A stretch of DNA of 64,000 nt, taken from Nocardia sp. CY41. GTDB lineage: Bacteria > Actinomycetota > Actinomycetes > Mycobacteriales > Mycobacteriaceae. Numbering within the stretch: the first letter of the stretch is position 1; every line of letters starts with the position of its first letter. Of this stretch, positions 54,753 to 63,483 are shown piece by piece. The notes under the pieces are model-generated. The model saw only the letters and a program-made list of their open reading frames with translations, was not told the DNA's origin and did not search any database. The position numbers and the translations under genes were made by a program. The stretch is from assembly GCF_009829325.1 (NCBI RefSeq), contig NZ_VUOS01000023.1, positions 124,001 to 188,000 of the forward strand, given 5' to 3'.

Positions 54753-55768
54753 TGACGACCGTACGCATCCGCCGTCGAGACGGCCTGTGGATCATCGCGC
54801 CGGACGACGCGCCGACCGTCGTGGACGACACGGCCGGGGTGGACGTGCTCGTGCTCGAGGTGGCGGGCGGCCACTTGACGTGGAGCCTGCTCGGCGAGCA
54901 GGTCACTCCGGCGGCCGTGATCGACGACTTGGCCCTCGCACAGGAGTGGGTCTGGGCGGTGTACGGCGAGGAGGTCGCCCTCGCCCTCGACGAAACAGCG
55001 GGCGAAGGGGAATACCGGGCCGAGCCGGCGCTGCCGGATCTCGCCGCCCGCACTTGGCGGCTGGGGTACGCCCGCTGGGCGGCGCGCTGGTGGCCCGCGT
55101 CGACGCTGGACGGCATCGCCCCATTGGACGAGAGCCTGCTCGAGGACGAGATCGCCACACTGAGCGAGGAATGCGACCTGATCGTCGACGGCGCCGACGC
55201 GGCTCCGGAAGAACGCGCGGCCGCCGAACCCCTTGGCCGCGCGGAGGATTACGCGCTGGCCGCCGGGCCCGCCACCCGCGCTGCGCCCGGCGCGCTCGTC
55301 CTGGCCAGGGGCACCGCGGGCTGGGATTGGCAGCGCTGCCCGCCCGGCCTGCTCGACGCCTCCGAACGCGCCGTGTCCTGGGAGGTGGTGCGCGAGGCCG
55401 GCGCGACGATCGTGCGGGTGAGCGCGGTCGCCGCCCCGCTCTCGGCCGAGGACGTTCCCGCGCACCTGCATCCCCGCGCCGGAATTCGCACCGCGACCGA
55501 CGCCGCCGACGTGCCGTTGGTCCGCGAGGGCGAACTCTGGCGGGCCGAGACCGCGGCCCCGGCCGGTGCGGAAGCGGGCGTGCGCGTGCACGTCTACGTG
55601 CCGGGCGTCGGCGTGGACGAGCCGCAACCGGACGCCGAGAACCGGCGTGCACGGATTCGCGACCTGGTCACGGCGCGGCTGCGCCGCACGGACGACGCGC
55701 CCGACAACCCGGTGGACGCGCCGCTGCTGGCGGAGATAGCCGCCGCCGCGTCGGATTCGGACTTCTGA
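54752..55768 (+). CDS. CHAT-operon protein B, function unknown
   Basis: A 338-residue acidic soluble protein, unrecognised. N-terminal ~60 residues: VRIRRRDGLWIIAPDDAPTV and VLEVAGGHLTWSLLGEQVTP; middle segment LPDLAARTWRLGYARWAARW; C-terminal beta-like part VSWEVVREAGATIVRVSAVA and VRVHVYVPGVGVDEPQPDAE. It has no catalytic motif I can identify. Its start codon overlaps the stop of gene A by one base and gene C begins 1 bp after its stop, so it is a core member of the operon, perhaps the recognition or adaptor part of the system. Confidence 0.75.
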   Translation: MTTVRIRRRDGLWIIAPDDAPTVVDDTAGVDVLVLEVAGGHLTWSLLGEQVTPAAVIDDLALAQEWVWAVYGEEVALALDETAGEGEYRAEPALPDLAARTWRLGYARWAARWWPASTLDGIAPLDESLLEDEIATLSEECDLIVDGADAAPEERAAAEPLGRAEDYALAAGPATRAAPGALVLARGTAGWDWQRCPPGLLDASERAVSWEVVREAGATIVRVSAVAAPLSAEDVPAHLHPRAGIRTATDAADVPLVREGELWRAETAAPAGAEAGVRVHVYVPGVGVDEPQPDAENRRARIRDLVTARLRRTDDAPDNPVDAPLLAEIAAAASDSDF

Positions 55769-55769
55769 C

Positions 55770-57296
55770 ATGGCCGACGAGACACCGGACGACGGCCGGG
55801 AACTACTCGCCGCGGGCGCCGCCGCCTACACCGGCGGGGACCCGGCCGAGGCCAAGCGCCTGTTCGAGGACGCCGCCGAGCGCACCACCGGCGACATCCG
55901 GCTCGGCGCGATCATCAACGCCGCGAGCATGGCCGACGAGCTCGGCGACCACGCCGCCTCGCTCGCCCTCTACCGCTCGGCACTGGCCGAAATGCCCGAG
56001 GACGCTCCGCGATTGCGGCCGAACGCCCTGGTCAACATGTCGCAAGCGCTACAGCATCTCGGCGAGCTGGACGCGGCGCAGGCGGCGCTGGAACAGGCAC
56101 GCGCCTTGCTCGCCGACAACACCGACACCGATCTGGGCGTGCTGCGCGTGGCCTGCCTGCTCTCGCTGACCGCCGTCGCGTTGCACCGCCAGAGCTGGGC
56201 CTACGCCGCCGAACTGGCCACCGAGTCGCTCGCGGCGGCACGCCGTTTCGCACCGCAACTGGCAGGCCATCCACTGATGAACCTGGCCGCCACGTACTTC
56301 GAGACCGGCCGCCGCGACCTGGCGGTCGATTTCGCGCGGCAAGCCCTCGCCGCGTTCGAGGCCGCGGGCGATCGCAACGCGGTCGCCGAGACCGAACAGA
56401 ATCTCGCCACCATGCTCGTCCGCCTCGAGCGTTACGACGAGGTGGAGACGCCGCTGCGCTCCAGTCAGGCCTATTTCGAGCGAGCCGGGTTGGAGCACCG
56501 GGCCGGGATCGGTCTCAAGATCATGGGATTCCTGGCCGAGGGCCGCGGTGATCCGGCGAGTGCGCGGGACTGCTACGAGCGGAGCCTGGCGTATTTCGTC
56601 GCGTCCGGCGCGGTGCTCGATGCCGCAGACCTGCGCATTCGCGCGGCGACCGTGGCGTTCGAGGCCGGGCGGGTCGACGAATGCGAGCAGCTGCTCGCGG
56701 CGGCGTTCGCGATCTATGCCGAACGCGGCCTCGGCCTGCACTGCGCCCAGCTCGATTTCTGGCACGCGACGCTGCTGGAAGGCGCGATCAGCGCGACCGC
56801 GTCGCCGTCCGCGGAGTTGCTCGGGCGTGCGGTCGGCATCGCCGTTCCGGCCGCGCTGGCCATCGACGCCGTCCGTCACACATTGCCGAACGGCACGCAG
56901 CGCGAGCAGTGGAACCGGCAGATCGCCGATCCGGCGATGCGGTTGGCTTTCCGCTTCGCCTACCTTTCCGGCGATGGCGTCCTCGTCGCCGACTTGATCG
57001 AAACACAATGCGCGGGAACAAGTTTGGCGCTGGATCGGACGCAGCGTGCCACTCCGACCCGGCTTCCGCTGGAACTGCCGGATCCGCCGGAGGACTTCAC
57101 CGATCACCCCGGCAGCGCCGCCCTGCAGCTGGGCGCCGCCCTGGCCGAGGTCGCGGCGGGCGTCGGCCTGCCGGTCGCGCCGCCGCCGCGCCTGGCCCTG
57201 GCCGCGGAAGGACGGATCGCGCTCGCGCCGTTCATCGCCGCCGCCGAACAGCGCTACGGCCGGGTGATCCGCGACGATCGGGTGCTGACGGTATGA
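55770..57296 (+). CDS. CHAT-operon TPR protein
   Basis: A 508-residue soluble protein built largely of TPR repeats: AGAAAYTGGDPAEAKRLFED, GDHAASLALYRSALAEMPED, GELDAAQAALEQARALLADN, GRRDLAVDFARQALAAFEAA, ERYDEVETPLRSSQAYFERA and GDPASARDCYERSLAYFVAS, ending with a C-terminal ~150-residue helical region. TPR arrays commonly pair with CHAT proteases as scaffold or trigger-binding surfaces. It overlaps the CHAT gene by 4 bp (ATGA). Confidence 0.87.
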   Translation: MADETPDDGRELLAAGAAAYTGGDPAEAKRLFEDAAERTTGDIRLGAIINAASMADELGDHAASLALYRSALAEMPEDAPRLRPNALVNMSQALQHLGELDAAQAALEQARALLADNTDTDLGVLRVACLLSLTAVALHRQSWAYAAELATESLAAARRFAPQLAGHPLMNLAATYFETGRRDLAVDFARQALAAFEAAGDRNAVAETEQNLATMLVRLERYDEVETPLRSSQAYFERAGLEHRAGIGLKIMGFLAEGRGDPASARDCYERSLAYFVASGAVLDAADLRIRAATVAFEAGRVDECEQLLAAAFAIYAERGLGLHCAQLDFWHATLLEGAISATASPSAELLGRAVGIAVPAALAIDAVRHTLPNGTQREQWNRQIADPAMRLAFRFAYLSGDGVLVADLIETQCAGTSLALDRTQRATPTRLPLELPDPPEDFTDHPGSAALQLGAALAEVAAGVGLPVAPPPRLALAAEGRIALAPFIAAAEQRYGRVIRDDRVLTV

Positions 57297-58549
57297 CGCG
57301 ACCGACGGTGCTCGTCCGCATGGCGGACGCGGGAGACATCTACGTGTCGTGGCGGTGGGTCGACGACAGCGCACCCCGGGGCGCGGGTGTGCTTCCGGAA
57401 GACGCGGCGATGCGCGCGGTAGCCCTGCTGGCCGGCGCGCTACCGCACCCCGCCGAGCCCGGCGGCCTCGAGGGGGCTCTCACCACCGGCGCGTTCGCCG
57501 ACTACGAGCGCGAATACTCCGTGGCGCAGGAGCTTTCCCGGGCGCTGCTGCCCTACGGCTTGGCCGCGCAGCTCTACGAGCTGTGGCAGCGCGGCGTGCG
57601 CCCGCATATCCGGCTGCAACCGTCACCGCGGGTCGCCCAGGTGCCGTGGGAAATCATCGCGCCGGACCACGACGTCCGGTTGATCGACATCGCCGACGTC
57701 AGCCTGCTCGCCGCGGCGAGTGTGGTGCAAGCGCCGGGCCGGATCGCGCGCACCTGGACGGACACCGCCGCGGGTCCGGTCGTCGCGGTGCTGGATCCGC
57801 GCGTTCCCGGCTTCCGCGCCGATTCGACACTGGGCTCGGTGCTGGGCCGGATGACCGCCGAAGCCCCGCTCGCGCAACGCATGGCGGAGTACGCCGCGAA
57901 CGGCCGATTGCGGCCCGCGGCACCGGACCCGGTGGCGGCTTTCCGGCGCACCGATGTCGATCGCCACTGGCTCGGCGCCGTCCTGCGCGCGGGCGCGAGC
58001 CGCTTGATCTACGTCGGGCACGTCTCCGCCGCCGCGCCCGAATCCGGTCGCAGCGAGGACGCCCAGTTGCACCTCGCCTGCACCGCCGATGCCATCGGCT
58101 TCGCCGAACCGGCCCGCACACACCGGCCGCTCTCGGCCAAAGACCTGCTGCTCGGCACGCACACCCTGGACGCGGATCCCGTTGCCGGCGCGCGGCTGTG
58201 GCCGATGCCGAGCCGGGTCGCGCTGATCGCCTGTGAGAGCGGCGGCGACCTGCGGTTCAGCGAAGCGCTCGGCCTGACCGCCGCGATGATCACCGGCGGC
58301 GCGGAACTGGTCACCGCGGGCCGGTGGGCGCTGCCCACGGATTTCGCCTTCCAGCGCGTCGCGGGCGCGCCCGCGCACGCCCTCCCGCTGCAGGAAGCCG
58401 TCTGCGCCATCGACGCGGCGCACGAACAACCCGACCCGGTGACCGCCCTCGCCGCATGGCAGCGCGACCGCATGACCGCATGGCGCGACACCGGCCGGAT
58501 CGAGCACTCCCCGGTGCTCTGGGCGGCCTTCGCCACCGTGTGCGCCTGA
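57293..58549 (+). CDS. CHAT-domain (caspase-like) protease
   Basis: A 418-residue CHAT peptidase (clan CD, caspase/separase relatives). N-terminal part includes LRLQPSPRVAQVPWEIIAPD-type segment RVAQVPWEIIAP, a common CHAT entry motif. The catalytic dyad is visible: His243 in RLIYVGHVSAAAPESG and Cys314 in VALIACESGGDLRFSEALGL, followed by the typical ITGGAELVTAGRWALPTD strand-turn. It should be a cytosolic cysteine endopeptidase, activated by a partner. CHAT proteases act in bacterial immunity and programmed cell death (e.g. gasdermin-activating and TPR-CHAT systems). The three preceding coupled genes make this a four-component operon. Confidence 0.92.
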   Translation: MTRPTVLVRMADAGDIYVSWRWVDDSAPRGAGVLPEDAAMRAVALLAGALPHPAEPGGLEGALTTGAFADYEREYSVAQELSRALLPYGLAAQLYELWQRGVRPHIRLQPSPRVAQVPWEIIAPDHDVRLIDIADVSLLAAASVVQAPGRIARTWTDTAAGPVVAVLDPRVPGFRADSTLGSVLGRMTAEAPLAQRMAEYAANGRLRPAAPDPVAAFRRTDVDRHWLGAVLRAGASRLIYVGHVSAAAPESGRSEDAQLHLACTADAIGFAEPARTHRPLSAKDLLLGTHTLDADPVAGARLWPMPSRVALIACESGGDLRFSEALGLTAAMITGGAELVTAGRWALPTDFAFQRVAGAPAHALPLQEAVCAIDAAHEQPDPVTALAAWQRDRMTAWRDTGRIEHSPVLWAAFATVCA

Positions 58550-58769
58550 TTCGGGCAAACCATGCCCTCCGGTCTCCATATAGCGGTCTACGTGCGGCGA
58601 TGCCGTGAGAACGAATTGGAAACGGGTAACGCTACTGATGCGCAAACCGACACTCAGCATCGAACGTGTGGATAAGCTCGAACGCCTCAGCCATCACGAT
58701 TCGCGAGCAGGAGACGTAGTCAAACCAGTCGGATGACCGCCTCGACCGGCCTCTGAGGAGCCCATCACA

Positions 58770-59015
58770 ATGCGCTACTACGCCGTCTACGACAACGACG
58801 GAAACATCGCCACCATCCTCGGACAACCCGACGACGCGCCGCCGTTGCGCCCCGCCGCCTTGCACCGGGGACAACGGCTCACCGAACTGGCCCTACCGGA
58901 AGGGGTCGTCGACCCTGCCGACCCGGACAACTTGACCGTTCTGCTCGACCTGGTCGCGGATCGGCGAGTGGACGCGACTGCCTGCGCTCGCTCCGACACG
59001 CACGCGAGCCGCTAG
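58770..59015 (+). CDS. Small hypothetical protein
   Basis: An 81-residue protein: MRYYAVYDNDGNIATILGQP with LRPAALHRGQRLTELALPEG and DNLTVLLDLVADRRVD. It starts with short strands (YYAVYDNDGNI), ends in a helix and a polar tail. GAGGAG lies 9 nt before the ATG. Function unknown; no link to the CHAT operon beyond being downstream by 220 bp, with no detectable terminator between. Confidence 0.6.
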   Translation: MRYYAVYDNDGNIATILGQPDDAPPLRPAALHRGQRLTELALPEGVVDPADPDNLTVLLDLVADRRVDATACARSDTHASR

Positions 59016-59043
59016 CCACCGGCAGGGCGACGCGCGGGGGTCG

Positions 59044-59448
59044 TCACGCCCGGGTCAGCGCGACCACCGGGATGATCCGGGAAGTCTGCATCTCGTGTTC
59101 GGCGAAGAACGGATAGGTGCTCTTCAGCATCGCCCAGGTGCGGGCACGGTCGTCGCCGGTCAGCGGGGTGGCCCGCGCCGGATAGCCCTCGCCGCCCACC
59201 TCGACGGTGACGCGCGGGTCCGCGCGCAAGTTCAGGTACCAGTCGGGATGTTTCGGCGCGCCGATATTGGAGGCGACGATCAACAGCCGATCGCCGTCGC
59301 GGTGGTACATCAGCGGGGTGGTGTACGAGACGCCGGTTCTGCGGCCGGTCGTGGTCAGCAGGATCAAGCGGTCGCGTTGCATGCCGTCGATCGCGCCGCC
59401 CGCGCGGAATTGCGCGATGGTTCGCCGGTTGACTTCCTGGACGTCCAC
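59044..59448 (-). CDS. Deazaflavin-dependent nitroreductase-family protein
   Basis: A 134-residue DDN/FDOR-A-like protein: VNRRTIAQFRAGGAIDGMQR, LILLTTTGRRTGVSYTTPLM (the TTTGRRTG nucleotide-binding motif), YHRDGDRLLIVASNIGAPKH, PDWYLNLRADPRVTVEVGGE. It probably binds F420 and reduces quinones or nitro compounds. GTG 59448 with GGGAGGTG-like site upstream. Same family as the gene at 15523, different subgroup. Confidence 0.88.
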   Translation of the reverse strand: MDVQEVNRRTIAQFRAGGAIDGMQRDRLILLTTTGRRTGVSYTTPLMYHRDGDRLLIVASNIGAPKHPDWYLNLRADPRVTVEVGGEGYPARATPLTGDDRARTWAMLKSTYPFFAEHEMQTSRIIPVVALTRA

Positions 59449-59544
59449 GGTTCACCTCCCTCGGCCTCGGTGCACGAGCCTCAGCCTTCCCTCTGGTCGC
59501 AGTCCTGTCCGGGAAACGCCGGGATCGGCGGCGCACCAGCGCAT

Positions 59545-60384
59545 TCAGTCCCGATGGGCGAGCAGGTGCTGGATCAGCAGCCGGGTCAGCGCCTCGGGCG
59601 CCTCCTCGGGAACCCAGTGCGAGACGTCCTCGAGCATCTCGAACCGGTACGGGCCGGACACGTATTTCCCGGTGGCCAGCGCCGCCGTGGGGCCGACGGT
59701 CACGTCCTCGGTGCCCCAGACGTACAAGGTGGGCACGCACGCCGGACCGGTCGGACCCGCGAGATCCATGGCGCGATACCAGTTCAGCGCCGCGGTGAGC
59801 GCGCCCGGCTGCGCCAGCCTGCGCACGTACTCATCGACGCGTTCCTCCGGGATCTTCCACTCGAAGATCCGGCGCAATGCGGCGCAATCGTCGGCCAGCA
59901 GGGCCCGCTCCGCGGTCCGTGGCCGGCGCAGCTCGATCAGGTGGCGCGAGCGCTGCGCTTGGTCCTCGTCCTCGGCCGTCGCCTGCTGGAGTGCGGCGGG
60001 ATGCGGATGCGACACTGCGGCGAAGGTGCGGATCCGCTGTGGCAGTTCCGCCGCGACCGTCCACCCGACCAGCGCGCCGCAGTCGTGGCCGATCAAGTCG
60101 AAGCGGTCCCACCCCAGCGCGTCGGCCACGGCGATCACATCGCCGGCCAGCTCTTCGATCCGGTAATCGGCCGCACGTTCGGGCCGTACACCCGGGGAAT
60201 ACCCGCGCTGGTCCGGCGCGACGACGTGGCACCCGCCTCCGCCGAGCACACCGAGCTGAAACTCCCACTCGCGCGCTCCCTGCGGAAACCCGTGCAGCAG
60301 CAGCACCTCCCGGTCACCGGGAGCACCGGCGGCCAGTACGTCGAAGGTTCCCGCCGCGGTGCGAAGCTCGAGTTCGTCGATCAC
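59545..60384 (-). CDS. Epoxide-hydrolase-like alpha/beta hydrolase
   Basis: A 279-residue soluble enzyme: oxyanion HGFPQGAREWE, DQRGYSPGVRPE and the nucleophile segment FDLIGHDCGALVGW. The nucleophile is Asp101 (GHDCG in place of GHDWG), with a His near DVSHWVPEEAPE; Asp rather than Ser and the HGFP entry fit epoxide hydrolase/dehalogenase-type enzymes. Trp after the Asp is replaced by Cys, slightly unusual. Substrate unknown. TAGAGT ends 7 nt before the GTG (leaderless pattern). Confidence 0.9.
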   Translation of the reverse strand: MIDELELRTAAGTFDVLAAGAPGDREVLLLHGFPQGAREWEFQLGVLGGGGCHVVAPDQRGYSPGVRPERAADYRIEELAGDVIAVADALGWDRFDLIGHDCGALVGWTVAAELPQRIRTFAAVSHPHPAALQQATAEDEDQAQRSRHLIELRRPRTAERALLADDCAALRRIFEWKIPEERVDEYVRRLAQPGALTAALNWYRAMDLAGPTGPACVPTLYVWGTEDVTVGPTAALATGKYVSGPYRFEMLEDVSHWVPEEAPEALTRLLIQHLLAHRD

Positions 60385-60417
60385 CCGCCCGACTCTAGAA
60401 CCCGATACCGACGCGAC

Positions 60418-60714
60418 TCAGTGCTCGTCGAAGTGGCCGTCGTGCGGCGCGTGGCGGTGGCCGTCGTGCACGTAGTCGACGTGGTCCCCGTGCTGGACGG
60501 ACTCGTGGCCGCAGTTGGGACCGTGCTGATGCGGATGGTCGCGGCATTCGGTGTGCTCGGAATGCTCGCACTCGTCGTAGTGACCCTGGTGTTCGCGATG
60601 CAGATGACCATCGTGGGCGTAGTCGATGTGATCGCCGTGCTGGAACGCCGTGTGCCCGCAGTCCGGGCCGTGGACATGGTCGTGGCCGGTGTGCTGCGCG
60701 TGTGCTGTGGTCAT
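60418..60714 (-). CDS. His-rich protein with two metal-binding repeats
   Basis: A 98-residue protein of which about a quarter is His. Two copies of the pattern GPxCGHxxxQHGDHxDYxHDGHxH (around residues 16-39 and 65-88) are linked by CEHSEHTECRDHPHQH. It has four Cys. It is hydrophilic, without a signal peptide. Such proteins bind zinc, nickel or copper as a store or metallochaperone; homologs occur widely in actinobacteria, often zinc-regulated. AGAGGGA precedes the ATG. Confidence 0.78.
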   Translation of the reverse strand: MTTAHAQHTGHDHVHGPDCGHTAFQHGDHIDYAHDGHLHREHQGHYDECEHSEHTECRDHPHQHGPNCGHESVQHGDHVDYVHDGHRHAPHDGHFDEH

Positions 60715-60812
60715 CGAATTTCCCTCTTTCCTGATGCGGATAGCTGGAATCGTGATGACAAATACATTAGCAGATGCGCATCAATCGAAATTTCCTCGAG
60801 TGTGCTGTGGGC

Positions 60813-61538
60813 TCAGAGCACCTGGGCGAGGAACCTCTGCAAACGCGGCGTCTGCGCGTCGTCGAACAAGGCGTCGGGCGTACCGGTCTCCACGACCTGC
60901 CCGCGGTCCATGAACACCACGCTGTCGGACACCGTGCGGGCGAAGCCCATCTCGTGGGTCACCACGACCATCGACATGCCGCCGGAGGCGAGGTCGGTCA
61001 TCAGCGCGAGCACGCCCTTCACCAGCTCGGGGTCCAGCGCCGAGGTGGCCTCGTCGAAGAACATGATCTCCGGCCGCATGGCCAGCGCCCGCGCGATGGC
61101 GACGCGCTGCTGTTGCCCGCCGGACAGGTTGGCCGGACGCGCGTCCGCTTTGTCGGCCAGGCCGACGATCTCCAACTGTTCGACGGCCAGCGCCCGCGCC
61201 TCGTCCTTGGACAGGCCGCGCAGCTTGCGCGGACCCAGCGCGACATTCTCCGCGACCGTCTTGTGCGGGAACAGATTGAACTGCTGGAACACCATGCCGA
61301 TGCGCTGGCGCAACCGGTCCGGGTTCTCGGTGAGCACGGACTTGCCGTCCAGCAGCACGTCGCCCTGATCGGGCTCGTAGAGCCGGTTCAGCACCCGCAG
61401 CAGGGTCGACTTACCCGACCCGGACGGCCCGATGACGGTGGCGGTCTTGCCCGCGTCGACGTGGATGTCGATCCCGCGCAGCACGTGGTTGTGCCCCAAC
61501 GTCAGATGCAGTCCGGTACCGGTGAGGGAGGCACTCAT
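60813..61538 (-). CDS. Amino-acid ABC transporter ATPase (GlnQ type)
   Basis: A 241-residue polar-amino-acid ABC ATPase: Walker A VIGPSGSGKSTLLRVLNRLY, Q-loop MVFQQFNLFPHKTVAENVAL, signature ANLSGGQQQRVAIARALAMR, Walker B EIMFFDEATSALDPELV and the H-loop VVVTHEMGFARTVSDSVVFM. It powers uptake by the fused binding-protein/permease encoded directly upstream, whose stop codon abuts its ATG. Likely substrates are glutamine, glutamate or aspartate. Confidence 0.96.
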   Translation of the reverse strand: MSASLTGTGLHLTLGHNHVLRGIDIHVDAGKTATVIGPSGSGKSTLLRVLNRLYEPDQGDVLLDGKSVLTENPDRLRQRIGMVFQQFNLFPHKTVAENVALGPRKLRGLSKDEARALAVEQLEIVGLADKADARPANLSGGQQQRVAIARALAMRPEIMFFDEATSALDPELVKGVLALMTDLASGGMSMVVVTHEMGFARTVSDSVVFMDRGQVVETGTPDALFDDAQTPRLQRFLAQVL

Positions 61539-63335
61539 CTATCCGCGCCCTTCCGTGATCGTGGCCGCCTCCACCTGGTCGATCGGCCGGTCGGGTCGGC
61601 CGGTGCGCATCCGGCGGTCGATGTAGTTCACCAAGTGGGTGAGCGGGATGGTCAGGATCAGGTAGACCAGGCCTGCGGCCACCAGCGGCGAGAGATTCCC
61701 GGTCTGCGCGTTGAGATCGCGGCCGACGGCGAACAGCTCGCGCTGGGTGGCGAGCAGGCCGAGGAAGTAGATCAGCGAGGAATCCTTGATGAGCGCGATG
61801 AACTGGTTCATCAAAGCCGGGAGCACTCGGCGCACGCCCTGTGGGATCACCACCAGCGTCATCGCCTGGCGGTAGCCGAAACCGATGGCGCGCGCCGCTT
61901 CCAGCTGCCCGGTCTCGACCGACTGGATGCCGGAGCGGAAGATCTCGCCGATGTAGGCCGAGGCGAGCAGCGCCAGCGCCACCGCGCCGAGCCAGTAGGG
62001 GTTGTTGCCGGTGAGATTGCGCACCACCGGGCCGACGCCGAGACCGATCAGCAGGATGATGACCACGGCGGGCAGACCGCGGAAGATGTCGGTGTACACC
62101 CGCGCGGGCCAGCGCAACCAGCGAGTACGCGATATTCCGGCGACCGCGAGGAGCATGCCGAGGACGGTGCCGAGCGCACCCGAGACCACCGCCAGGATCA
62201 GCGTATTGGGCAGGCCGGTCTTGAATAGGTCGGGAAATGCCTTGCGGTACAGCGACCAGTCGAAGAACGTGTCCTTCAACTGCTGCACCGTGGATTTCGG
62301 CGTGTTCTGCGCTGTTTCGTCCTTCTGCTTGCCCGCGGCGAGCGCGGCGAAGTCCGGCAGCTGTGGCGCGGGGGCGGCCTTCGAGCCGGGCTTCCAGCCC
62401 GGCGGCAGCTGGCGGGGCACCCATTCGGTGTACAGCTTGGCGTAGGTGCCATCGGCGATCACCGCGTCCAGGCCGCTGTTCAGCGCGTCGATCAGCGGCT
62501 GGTTGTTCTTGGCGACCGCGTAGCCGACGAAATTGTCCAGACTGAAGGTGTTCTGCGACACCGACGTTCCGTCACCGGGCTTGATCGCGCCCTCGGCTTG
62601 GGCGGAGGGGGCGACCCAGGCGTCCACCTGACCGGACTTCAGGTTGGCGTAGGCGGTGTTGTAGTCCGGGAACTTCACCGGGTCCAACCGCAGTTGGTTC
62701 ACCACGAATTCGTCCTGCACGGTGCCCTGCACCACCGCGATCCGTGTGTTCCGGTTCAAATCGGCGAATCCTTCGATCGCGCTACCGGTCGGCACCACGA
62801 GGGAGAAGTAGCCGAAGTCGTAGCCGTTGGTGAAGCCGACCAGCTGGCGGCGCGCGTCCGTGGTGGTGATGTTGGACGAACCCACGTCGAAACGGCCACC
62901 GGACACCTGGGCGAGCAGCCCGGCGAACTCGGTGCCGGAGAATTCCACTTGGAGGCCGAGCTTGGCGCCGATCGCCTTCAGCAGTTCGTTGTCGAAGCCG
63001 GTGAACGTGCCCTGCCGGTCGACGCAGATGCTCGGCGGCGCGTCCGACAGCGTGCCGACGCTGAGTTTGCCCGGCGTGATCAAACCGAGTTTCGAGACGT
63101 CGATCGAGGTCAGCGGCACGGTGGCCGCGGTGGTGTAGCGGTCGCTGCCCGCCGCGGCCGAGGAGGCCAGGTTGGTGGGCGCGGCGGAGGCCGCGGCCAG
63201 GCCGGGCGGTGCGCAGAGGTTGCGCTCGGTGACCGCCTCGTCGGAGCCGGAACCACACGCCGTCGCGCTGAGACCGACGGCAAGCAATATCACGGCGATC
63301 AACGCACGAGATCGCACAGCGGGCAGAACAGCCAT
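61539..63335 (-). CDS. Fused amino-acid binding protein and ABC permease (GlnPH type)
   Basis: A 598-residue lipoprotein fusion. Signal peptide with lipobox SATACGSGSD (Cys ~27), a linker, a type 3 solute-binding domain (about 75-310: GKLSVGTLSDAPPSICVDRQ, GTFTGFDNELLKAIGAKLGL, FDVGSSNITTTDARRQLVGF), a linker (to ~355) and a HisM/GlnP-type permease of about five helices (FKTGLPNTLILAVVSGALGT, GYRQAMTLVVIPQGVRRVLP with the EAA-like loop, YLILTIPLTHLVNYIDRRMR). One polypeptide thus does binding and membrane passage, working with the ATPase encoded next. ATG 63335 is preferred over TTG 63344, with TAGGGT ~9 nt upstream. Confidence 0.93.
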   Translation of the reverse strand: MAVLPAVRSRALIAVILLAVGLSATACGSGSDEAVTERNLCAPPGLAAASAAPTNLASSAAAGSDRYTTAATVPLTSIDVSKLGLITPGKLSVGTLSDAPPSICVDRQGTFTGFDNELLKAIGAKLGLQVEFSGTEFAGLLAQVSGGRFDVGSSNITTTDARRQLVGFTNGYDFGYFSLVVPTGSAIEGFADLNRNTRIAVVQGTVQDEFVVNQLRLDPVKFPDYNTAYANLKSGQVDAWVAPSAQAEGAIKPGDGTSVSQNTFSLDNFVGYAVAKNNQPLIDALNSGLDAVIADGTYAKLYTEWVPRQLPPGWKPGSKAAPAPQLPDFAALAAGKQKDETAQNTPKSTVQQLKDTFFDWSLYRKAFPDLFKTGLPNTLILAVVSGALGTVLGMLLAVAGISRTRWLRWPARVYTDIFRGLPAVVIILLIGLGVGPVVRNLTGNNPYWLGAVALALLASAYIGEIFRSGIQSVETGQLEAARAIGFGYRQAMTLVVIPQGVRRVLPALMNQFIALIKDSSLIYFLGLLATQRELFAVGRDLNAQTGNLSPLVAAGLVYLILTIPLTHLVNYIDRRMRTGRPDRPIDQVEAATITEGRG

Positions 63336-63483
63336 GACGGACAACCCTAGCCGTGGAAATCTGCTATTCCACAGCTACCCCGAGGCGGTGACCTCGGAAA
63401 CCATGTGCGCCCGGCGGTCCAAATTTTCGATCATCGTGATCCGAATTGCGGGACCCAGCGGATCAGCCGGCAGGCAATCCGGT

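Noticed and set aside
53376..58549. CHAT operon as type III-E CRISPR or gasdermin system
   Set aside because: No CRISPR repeats, Cas7-11 or lipid-pore-forming membrane protein in or next to the operon.
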